A stretch of DNA of 5,593 nt from contig CAMJLI010000137.1 of assembly GCA_946406585.1 (NCBI GenBank), positions 1 to 5,593 of the forward strand, given 5' to 3'. Source of the stretch: an uncultured Prevotellaceae bacterium (GTDB lineage Bacteria > Bacteroidota > Bacteroidia > Bacteroidales > Bacteroidaceae). A program made the position numbers and the translations under genes. Below the pieces are notes generated by a model, which searched no databases, had not been told where the DNA came from, and saw only the letters and a program-made list of their open reading frames with translations. This document shows, one piece after another, positions 1 through 5,593 of this stretch (position 1 is its first letter; the number at the start of each line of letters is the position of its first letter).

Positions 1-2787
1 TATAGCGATAGGGGGGCGTTTCGTGATGATGACATGCCCGAAGGACTTCAATGGCTCTTGCAGACTTACGAGGAGCAGATAGGGCATGTGCGTGAACTGT
101 CTGGACAGCATGGGATGCGGCAGAACCAAAGGACGGCTTCGCAAACGGCATCAGTGAGGCACAACATCGAGCCGCTCATGTCTACGTTGTGGAACCAAGG
201 ATATCCTTACAACTTGCTATGTCCTCAGTATTACAACCAAGACGGTTCTTTGGGCGACCGTTGCGCAACCGGGTGCGTTGCCACAGCCATAGCCCAGGTG
301 ATGGCCTATTACAGATACCCGGAGGCCACCATCCGCACCATCCCTGGCTATGTGCAGCATTTCTCCACCAACCAAGGGGATAAGAACGTGCAGTTGAGAA
401 ATGTCCCCTCCAATTCTGTCATAGACTGGAGTAACATGCTCGATGTGTATGGCAATCAAGACAATGCACAGCAGCAACAAGCCGTGGCGCAGCTGATGTA
501 CTGGGTGGGACTGGGTTGCAAGATGGGGTACGGGCCATCATCGGCTGCCGGATTCCCTGAAGCGGTGAACGCCTTGAAAAGATATTTCGGCTATGATGAC
601 GGCACACACATCGAAAGCAGGTCAAACCACACCATACAGAGTTGGAACGATTTGCTATACAATGAGTTGGAGACAGGCCATCCTATCGCTTTTGCGGGCA
701 CTAACAGCGGTGGCGCCCATGCCTTCGTGCTCGATGGATATGATGTCGACGGACTGTTCCATGTGAATTGGGGATGGGGTGGCATGGACAACGGTTATTT
801 CAGAATCGATGTCCTCGACCCCGACGACAACTCAGGCATAGGTGCTTCATCTACTCCTGGAGGCTACAATATGGGGCAGGATGCCATCATCGGCATGAGG
901 CTGCCTGATGATGTGACTGCTCCTGCAGATGCTTACAAACTCACAGTGAACGACTGGGATATCAAGCGCGGCAATGTCTTTTTTGCCAACTACGTGAATT
1001 GGTCAGGAGTGGATGCCGACTGGAATGTGGGCATTGCACGGGTGAATGCCGATGGCTCGTTGTCTATCATGGGAAATGAAGCGACCACGCATCTCAACCA
1101 AAACACTTACCAAGGGTTTGAGTTTGCTGTAAAAGGCCTCACACAGGGCTCCCATCGCATCGTGCCGGTGAGCAAGCGCACCACCGACCAGCAATGGCAG
1201 ACTCATGTGAATCCCGACATCAGCTATGTGGAAGCCAATGTGGATGCCGATGGGCAGGCCACTCTAACAATTCATCCCATTCAGCAAGTGGAAGTGACGG
1301 AAATATTCTTCCCAAGCGACCACCGCAAGGGCAATGACCAACAGGTGTGTGCCACCTTCCGAAATCACGGAGAGGAATACTATCATGAGGTGTTCTTGTT
1401 CGCAGGAACCAACAACCAGATGGGACAGACCTTTTGTCGCACTGCAGTGGCCTTGGCGGTAGACAGCGAGGCTGCGGCGACATTCCATTTCACACCAGAC
1501 CGCAGCGGCACATGGTCGGTGTGGCTGGCAGCCGACGACAGAGGAAACCGCATTTTGGGAAAGGGCGAGGTTGCCATCACTGATGAGGGCGTTGCCAATT
1601 CCGATGCATTGCGCTTTGTGTCAATGACGGTGGAGAACCGTACCAACAATATGATCTACGGCAATTGCGCCCAGGGCAAGGTCACCGTTGTCAATCAGGG
1701 CAAGCAAGACTACGACGGAAAGATACGCCTATGGCTGTTCAAGTTGGCTGCCGATGGATATTATTACGGCGTGTCAAGTGTATACAAGTCCATTCAAGCC
1801 GCTCCAGGAAAGATGGCTAAGGCTGATTTCTTCTTCGACCATCTTGACATGGATGCCACCTACACCATGAGCATTCTTTATGAGAAGGGTGGTGACATAC
1901 TCGATGGGGGACTAAAACCTATGGGAACGACGAAGAAAGGAATTGTTTGCTGGCTAAGTGACAAGACTCTGAAAGGCTTGCCTCCCAGCTCGTCGTTGAA
2001 CTGCCCCTCGAATGCCTTGGCGATAGACATGAGCGGTATGGGTGGAATGGTTGCCTCTGTTCACCCCAACGACAACCCCAACACTCTTTATATCCTCGAC
2101 CCTGATGCTTCTTTGCCTGAAGGACTGGAGGATGCAAATGTTGTGAGGGGCAATCATGCACAGACAATACACCTCGTCGATGGCAGGGGATTTTTCTCTC
2201 CCATTGCATTCACCGCCTCGGACATTTCATTCCAAAGCATGCCCGCCGAAGGGAGATGGCAGACGGTGGCGTTGCCGTTTTCTCCGGAGAGCATCCCCTC
2301 GGGCATGGAGGTGATGGAGTTCACTTCTGTTGATGACAACGGCATGCCTGTCTTCACCGCGACGCACTCCATGCAGCGCCAAATACCTTACCTTTTCCAC
2401 ATCGATGGTGGCAATCCACTCACGTTGATCTCTCATGACGCGAGAATCTCTCCCACGCTTTCTGTCGCGATGGTGGTGGGAGCTGGCGAGACTCGGTTCT
2501 GTGGAACGACAATGGGTGAGACACACAGTGATGTGATGATGCTCAATGCAGAAGGCGATGCTTTCGTCTACACGCCCGGTCAGGTGAAGGTACTACCATT
2601 CAGGGCCTATTTCTCCATGCCTGGCACTGACAGCATCATGTTGCCTGATGCAATGCCCGATGGAATGGCAAAAATAAAGGTCACTGACAGAAGCGATGAA
2701 CCTCTTTACAACTTGAACGGCCAACGGGTGAGCGTTCCGCAGAGAGGCATATATATAAAAAACGATAAAAAGATAATGGTATGGTAA
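1..2787 (+). CDS. Secreted C10 family (streptopain/interpain-like) cysteine protease, 5' partial
   Basis: The frame is open from base 1, and its first codons read YSDRGAFRDDD before the Met at 34. This matches the end of the C10 propeptide (GYSD.G.F...MPE.L..WL..Y..QI), so the ATG at 34 is internal and the true start lies upstream. Residues are numbered from that Met. The mature papain-fold domain spans about 42-290. Catalytic Cys81 sits in ATGCVATA (codon 274-276) and His229 in GGAHAFVLDG (codon 718-720); NWGWGG follows at 245-250. The Cys-His spacing of 148 and His-Asn spacing of 16 equal those I recall for SpeB (C192, H340, N356), so the enzyme looks active. Residues 300-650 look like tandem Ig-like beta domains. 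Residues 660-875 form a beta-rich module common in secreted Prevotella proteins, and 890-917 a short sorting-type tail. The product is likely an extracellular endopeptidase made as a zymogen. It overlaps the GH97 gene. The class is secure; the substrate is unknown. Confidence 0.95.
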   Translation, partial: YSDRGAFRDDDMPEGLQWLLQTYEEQIGHVRELSGQHGMRQNQRTASQTASVRHNIEPLMSTLWNQGYPYNLLCPQYYNQDGSLGDRCATGCVATAIAQVMAYYRYPEATIRTIPGYVQHFSTNQGDKNVQLRNVPSNSVIDWSNMLDVYGNQDNAQQQQAVAQLMYWVGLGCKMGYGPSSAAGFPEAVNALKRYFGYDDGTHIESRSNHTIQSWNDLLYNELETGHPIAFAGTNSGGAHAFVLDGYDVDGLFHVNWGWGGMDNGYFRIDVLDPDDNSGIGASSTPGGYNMGQDAIIGMRLPDDVTAPADAYKLTVNDWDIKRGNVFFANYVNWSGVDADWNVGIARVNADGSLSIMGNEATTHLNQNTYQGFEFAVKGLTQGSHRIVPVSKRTTDQQWQTHVNPDISYVEANVDADGQATLTIHPIQQVEVTEIFFPSDHRKGNDQQVCATFRNHGEEYYHEVFLFAGTNNQMGQTFCRTAVALAVDSEAAATFHFTPDRSGTWSVWLAADDRGNRILGKGEVAITDEGVANSDALRFVSMTVENRTNNMIYGNCAQGKVTVVNQGKQDYDGKIRLWLFKLAADGYYYGVSSVYKSIQAAPGKMAKADFFFDHLDMDATYTMSILYEKGGDILDGGLKPMGTTKKGIVCWLSDKTLKGLPPSSSLNCPSNALAIDMSGMGGMVASVHPNDNPNTLYILDPDASLPEGLEDANVVRGNHAQTIHLVDGRGFFSPIAFTASDISFQSMPAEGRWQTVALPFSPESIPSGMEVMEFTSVDDNGMPVFTATHSMQRQIPYLFHIDGGNPLTLISHDARISPTLSVAMVVGAGETRFCGTTMGETHSDVMMLNAEGDAFVYTPGQVKVLPFRAYFSMPGTDSIMLPDAMPDGMAKIKVTDRSDEPLYNLNGQRVSVPQRGIYIKNDKKIMVW
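2671..2784 (+). other. C-terminal tail of the protease resembling a Bacteroidetes secretion (CTD) signal
   Basis: The last 28 residues (about 890-917, counted from the Met at 34) contain LYNLNGQRV, then a proline-containing turn and GIYIKNDKKIMV. This order (Y-L-G-R-V, then G-IYI, then KK-V) is the short tail recurring at the ends of secreted Prevotella and Bacteroides proteins, and it resembles the conserved motifs of type IX secretion C-terminal domains. If so, the protease crosses the outer membrane and may be attached to the surface or released after cleavage. The resemblance is seen in the sequence; the secretion route is inferred, because no type IX component is encoded here. The other two genes lack this tail. 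Confidence 0.6.
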
Positions 2788-2798
2788 GGATATGGATG
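2750..2798 (+). promoter_or_regulatory. Translation initiation region of the GH97 gene overlapping the protease stop
   Basis: The protease TAA is at 2785-2787, and the first in-frame GH97 ATG is at 2781-2783, inside the protease frame. The preceding 30 bases are strongly A/T-rich with no Shine-Dalgarno sequence, which is usual for Bacteroidetes starts. A second in-frame ATG at 2796 has AAGGA at 2786-2790, five bases upstream. I prefer 2781 because it adds an Arg ahead of the hydrophobic stretch (MVRIWMVFLL), giving a better signal-peptide n-region. The alternative would shorten the protein by five residues and leave an 8-base gap after the protease gene. Either start fits coupled or reinitiated translation. 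Confidence 0.5.
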
Positions 2799-4721
2799 GT
2801 TTTCCTCTTGTCCCTCATTTTTGGTGAGGCTAAGGCTGTTCGTACGGAGTCCCTTTTGTCGCCCAACGGAGAAATAAAGGTGGATGTCACTATTTCCGAT
2901 AGCCTGTGGTTCATGGTCAGCAAAGGGGATGAGCGCATCATCAGATCTTGCGCGATATCCCTGCAACTCCCCAAACTGCAGGCTGGTGTAAGTCCACGAC
3001 TAAAAAGTGTGAAAAAAGATCGTGTTGACGAGTATTTGCACAATCGGGTTCCCATAAAGAATGCCATAAAACAAAACAAGGCGTCACGGCTCACATTGTC
3101 ATTTCATGGGAATTACGGTGTGGAATTCCGTGCTTATGACAATGCTGTGGCCTACAGGTTCATCATCAAGGGAAAAGGATTGACCGAGGTGATGGACGAG
3201 GGGATGAACCTTGACTTCCTCACTCCACTTACTGCCCATATCTCCAAGACAAATTCGGGATTTTGGACTTCCTATGAGTCTCCCTATTCTCATGTTTCCA
3301 CAAGCGACTATGGTGCTGATGACGAGATGACCTACTTGCCCGTGTTATTGGAAACTTCACGTGGCACCAAAATATTGTTTTCAGAAACCGACGTGAGGGA
3401 CTATCCTGTCATGTTTCTCAAAGGCACCGCAAACCACGGACTGCAAGCCGTCTTTCCAAGGTCGCCCAAGAAATGGGAACCTTATGGCGACAGGGGGTTC
3501 ATGGTCACGGAAGAGCAGCCTTATATCTCATCCACCTCCGCCAACCGTACTTTGCCATGGCGCTTTCTTGTCATTGGCGACGATGCCGTGATTGCCTCCA
3601 ACGAGATGGAACGCATTCTTGGCGGGGAATGTGAGATGGATGATACAAGCTGGATAAAGCCGGGGAAGGTGAGTTGGGACTGGTGGAACCATTGGACGGT
3701 GTGGAACGTGGATTTCGTAACAGGCATCAACAACGACACTTATCGCTACTTCATCGATTTCGCCTCCAAATATGGCATAGAGTATATCCTGCTCGACGAG
3801 GGGTGGTGCAAAGACGTGAACGACCCGTACACTACACGTGACAATATCGATGTGAGGCAACTGGTGGAATATGGACGGCAAAAAGGGGTAGGGGTGATGC
3901 TTTGGCTTACTTGGCTCGTGGTGGAAACCCACATGGACCTCATAGCGCATTATGCCGACTTGGGGGTTAAGGGCCTGAAAATCGACTTCATGGACCACAG
4001 CGACCAATGGATGGTGAACTTCTATGAGCGCGTGGCCAAAGAGTGTGCGCGCCATAAGATGATTGTCGATTTCCATGGGTCGTTCAAACCGGCTGGATTG
4101 GAGGTCAGATACCCCAACGTGATTTCTTATGAGGGTGTGCTCGGGATGGAGCAGGGAAGAGGCTGCCACCCCGACAACACGATATGGCTGCCTTTCATCC
4201 GCAATGCCGTGGGACCGATGGATTTCACACCTGGTTCAATGGCATCGGCTCAACCTGAGGACAATAGTGGGACCGGGTCGCTGCCCATGGGAAGCGGCAC
4301 CCGCGCTTACCAAATGGCTCTCTATGTGGTTTTCGAGAGTGCCTTGCAGATGCTTGCCGACAGTCCTACACGATACATCAACGAGGAAGTGTGTACCCGA
4401 TTCATAGCCATGGTGCCCACTACATGGGACGAATCAAGGGTTCTCTCCGCCAAGGCGGGCAGCCATTATGTGGTGGCTCGAAGAAAAGGCAAACGGTGGT
4501 TTATGGGTGCCATCACAGGCAGCAAGCCTCAGGAACTGGCCATCAGCCTCGACTTCCTGAAAGAGCCGGGAGAACTACATTTCTTTCAGGATGGTGTCAA
4601 CGCTCACCGCATAGCCGTAGACTACAAGCAAGGGTGCCGTCACGTGATGCCATCCGACTCCTTGCATCTCCACTTGTCAAGAAACGGTGGTTGGTGCGGA
4701 GTGGTTGAATGCAAAGACTGA
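2781..4721 (+). CDS. GH97 family exported glycosidase, retaining (alpha-galactosidase-like) subgroup
   Basis: The 646-residue product hydrolyses alpha-glycosidic bonds, probably in the periplasm. It has a short signal peptide (residues 1-19, ending in AKA) and no lipobox Cys. The GH97 N-terminal beta-sandwich covers about 22-275, beginning with the typical LLSPNGEIKV. The (beta/alpha)8 barrel covers about 290-545 and carries WDWWNHW, YILLDEGW (Glu340), LKIDFMD (Asp402) and YEGVLGME (Glu451, Glu457). The C-terminal beta domain covers about 548-640. GH97 enzymes split into inverting glucosidases (SusB type) and retaining ones such as B. thetaiotaomicron BtGH97b, with nucleophile Asp415 and acid/base Glu470. 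Asp402 and Glu457 have the same 55-residue spacing, which supports the retaining type. Glu166, Glu451 and Glu457 are likely calcium ligands by analogy. Length fits BtGH97b better than the longer SusB. The gene overlaps the protease gene by 7 nt. The family is certain; galactose specificity is inferred. Confidence 0.95.
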   Translation: MVRIWMVFLLSLIFGEAKAVRTESLLSPNGEIKVDVTISDSLWFMVSKGDERIIRSCAISLQLPKLQAGVSPRLKSVKKDRVDEYLHNRVPIKNAIKQNKASRLTLSFHGNYGVEFRAYDNAVAYRFIIKGKGLTEVMDEGMNLDFLTPLTAHISKTNSGFWTSYESPYSHVSTSDYGADDEMTYLPVLLETSRGTKILFSETDVRDYPVMFLKGTANHGLQAVFPRSPKKWEPYGDRGFMVTEEQPYISSTSANRTLPWRFLVIGDDAVIASNEMERILGGECEMDDTSWIKPGKVSWDWWNHWTVWNVDFVTGINNDTYRYFIDFASKYGIEYILLDEGWCKDVNDPYTTRDNIDVRQLVEYGRQKGVGVMLWLTWLVVETHMDLIAHYADLGVKGLKIDFMDHSDQWMVNFYERVAKECARHKMIVDFHGSFKPAGLEVRYPNVISYEGVLGMEQGRGCHPDNTIWLPFIRNAVGPMDFTPGSMASAQPEDNSGTGSLPMGSGTRAYQMALYVVFESALQMLADSPTRYINEEVCTRFIAMVPTTWDESRVLSAKAGSHYVVARRKGKRWFMGAITGSKPQELAISLDFLKEPGELHFFQDGVNAHRIAVDYKQGCRHVMPSDSLHLHLSRNGGWCGVVECKD

Positions 4722-4776
4722 CATGGCCAACAATAAAGGAATAGCCTGTTTCAACACTATCGACTTTTCCTTATGA
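4722..4776. terminator. Convergent intergenic gap with a weak candidate bidirectional terminator
   Basis: The GH97 and lipoprotein genes converge on this 55-base gap, so both transcripts should end near here. The only pairing I find is ATAAAGGAA (4733-4741) with TTCCTTAT (4767-4774). It gives about eight pairs with one bulged A, across a loop of roughly 25 bases, and is mostly A/T. There is a short T run at 4764-4768 but no clean GC stem followed by a T tract. As an intrinsic terminator it is weak. Termination may instead be factor-dependent or lie inside the opposing gene. Confidence 0.25.
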
Positions 4777-5535
4777 TCATTCTCTTTCCTTTTCTCCTAT
4801 CATGCGGAGAAACTTTCCATCGAGGGAATAAGCCTTACTGACGGAATACCGTCCGTCATCATCGTAACCATAGGAGGCGGCGACAATCTCTTTCTTTTCC
4901 CAGTCAAGACTTACCACGCCCTCTGAGGATGGCAGCTGCATGGCTGTGCCTTCATAGGGGGCGATGATGTATGTCCAGATATTGCGCCCATCAGGACAAC
5001 CCTCAACAATCACCCTGCCAACATCGCCTGGTGCTATCATTGCCTTGTCGGCTGCTGCAATCTGAGTGAGTGGGACACGGATTGCATCGGCGTCATTGTC
5101 ACTCATCTTTTCCCACTGGGGTGCGGCATTGGGATTGGTCACGCAGACCTTGATGACAGTGCCCACACGCTCGTCGGCAAGCCATACTGACTTCACGTCT
5201 TCCATGTCACCCTCTACGCTTGATGGCTTGTCCACGTTGATATAAACGGCATATTGGAAATAGGAGTCTTGCTGGCGGACAGCGGTTTTGGGCATTTCCC
5301 CAATGTCGAGCAATTCCACCTCCATGCTGTCTTTGATTCCCGTGGAGGCTTGTTTTGACGTGTCAAGGGAAGCATCTTTGTACAGGCCATCCACCGGCTC
5401 TTTCACGAGATAATCTGCAGAATCACGTTCCATTCCCGGACCGTCGAGAATCTGACTTTTGATTTTCTTGCAACCCACTAATGCCATCGCAACAAGCGCA
5501 AAAGCAACTATCATTACGTTTGTCATCTTATTCAT
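4777..5535 (-). CDS. Uncharacterised lipoprotein, 252 aa
   Basis: I do not recognise this family. The N-terminus is a lipoprotein signal: MNKM, a hydrophobic stretch from about residue 6 to 20, then the lipobox LVGC with Cys22 (codon 5470-5472). Residues after the Cys are KKIKS, without the acidic run that marks surface-exported lipoproteins in Bacteroidetes, so a periplasm-facing membrane anchor is more likely. Residues 24-90 are polar and probably a flexible linker. A beta-rich folded part seems to start near SYFQYAVYINV (91-101) and run to the end, with two further cysteines at 131 and 180. No catalytic motif is evident. The start at 5535 is the first Met giving a full signal peptide; Met4 (5526) is a possible alternative. 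No Shine-Dalgarno sequence lies near the start. The gene converges on the GH97 gene, so it belongs to a separate transcript whose promoter is not identified here. Confidence 0.85.
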   Translation of the reverse strand: MNKMTNVMIVAFALVAMALVGCKKIKSQILDGPGMERDSADYLVKEPVDGLYKDASLDTSKQASTGIKDSMEVELLDIGEMPKTAVRQQDSYFQYAVYINVDKPSSVEGDMEDVKSVWLADERVGTVIKVCVTNPNAAPQWEKMSDNDADAIRVPLTQIAAADKAMIAPGDVGRVIVEGCPDGRNIWTYIIAPYEGTAMQLPSSEGVVSLDWEKKEIVAASYGYDDDGRYSVSKAYSLDGKFLRMIGEKERE

Positions 5536-5549
5536 GATAGTAACTGCTC

Positions 5550-5566
5550 AGTCATGTGCCATGACT
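5550..5566. repeat. Perfect 7-bp inverted repeat with 3-base spacer, upstream of the lipoprotein gene
   Basis: AGTCATG (5550-5556) and CATGACT (5560-5566) are exact reverse complements separated by TGC. The repeat ends 14 bases upstream of the lipoprotein ATG. In the lipoprotein mRNA leader it could fold as a hairpin with a three-base loop close to the start codon. As DNA it has the shape of a dimeric regulator's operator. The symmetry is directly visible; either function is inferred. No T run follows on either strand, so it is not a classic terminator. Confidence 0.5.
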
Positions 5567-5570
5567 TCTT

Positions 5571-5593
5571 AGGAGGTGGGAACAGCACCTCCT
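5571..5593. repeat. Perfect 8-bp inverted repeat with 7-base loop at the window edge
   Basis: AGGAGGTG (5571-5578) and CACCTCCT (5586-5593) are exact reverse complements around a seven-base spacer. The repeat reaches the last base of the window, so the stem may be longer. Read on the lipoprotein strand it lies 35 bases upstream of the start codon and is followed by AAGAAGTC, not a T run, so it is not a standard terminator for a gene entering from the right. It sits four bases from the other inverted repeat. It may be a leader hairpin, a terminator serving the plus strand, or part of a longer structure outside the window. Confidence 0.5.

Noticed and set aside
1005..1260. Repeated GTGGATGCCGA / GTGAATGCCGA short motifs in the protease gene
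   Set aside because: They encode V(D/N)AD turns in separate beta-strands and have no regular spacing or wider similarity, so they are not a real repeat array.
2681..3094. 137-codon minus-strand open frame across the protease-GH97 junction
   Set aside because: It is antisense to two well-supported genes, its translation has no recognisable motif, and its position is explained by the codon use of those genes.
3528..4169. 213-codon open frame on the minus strand inside the GH97 gene
   Set aside because: It lies wholly antisense to the conserved GH97 catalytic barrel. Its His/Pro/Val-rich translation shows no domain or signal peptide, so it is a shadow frame.
4773..4780. ATGATCAT palindrome at the lipoprotein stop
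   Set aside because: An 8-base palindrome is expected by chance in a window this size, and nothing around it supports a function.
5571..5593. Possible 3' end of a 16S rRNA gene, because GGAACA..CACCTCCT recalls the anti-Shine-Dalgarno end
   Set aside because: The match has an inserted GC and no helix-45 or other 16S sequence lies upstream, where the lipoprotein gene is instead. The likeness is short and probably coincidental.

Overview
The window looks like a chromosomal segment from a Bacteroidales bacterium, most likely Prevotella or a close relative. This rests on three things visible in the sequence: a streptopain-type (family C10) cysteine protease built like Prevotella interpain, ending in the short Bacteroidetes tail 'LYNLNGQRV...KGIYI.N.KK'-like motif; a GH97 glycosidase, a family concentrated in Bacteroidetes; and the general lack of Shine-Dalgarno sequences before the genes. 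No marker gene fixes the species.

Layout: (1) positions 1-2787, plus strand, hold the 3' part of a large secreted C10 protease. Its reading frame is open to the left edge, so the N-terminus (signal peptide and most of the propeptide) is outside the window. (2) Positions 2781-4721, plus strand, hold a complete exported GH97 glycosidase whose start overlaps the protease stop by 7 nt, so the two are very probably one transcription unit. (3) A 55-bp convergent gap (4722-4776) contains only a weak inverted repeat. (4) Positions 4777-5535, minus strand, hold an unrecognised 252-residue lipoprotein. (5) The last 58 bases, upstream of the lipoprotein gene, contain two perfect inverted repeats four bases apart.

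All three proteins are predicted to leave the cytoplasm. The protease and the glycosidase together suggest extracellular or periplasmic breakdown of host or dietary glycoprotein, but that pairing is inferred from gene arrangement only. No SusC/SusD pair, regulator, mobile element, CRISPR array, tRNA or rRNA is visible. I see no clear sign of an undescribed multi-gene system. The items most worth checking are the protease-GH97 coupling and the tandem inverted repeats in front of the lipoprotein gene.
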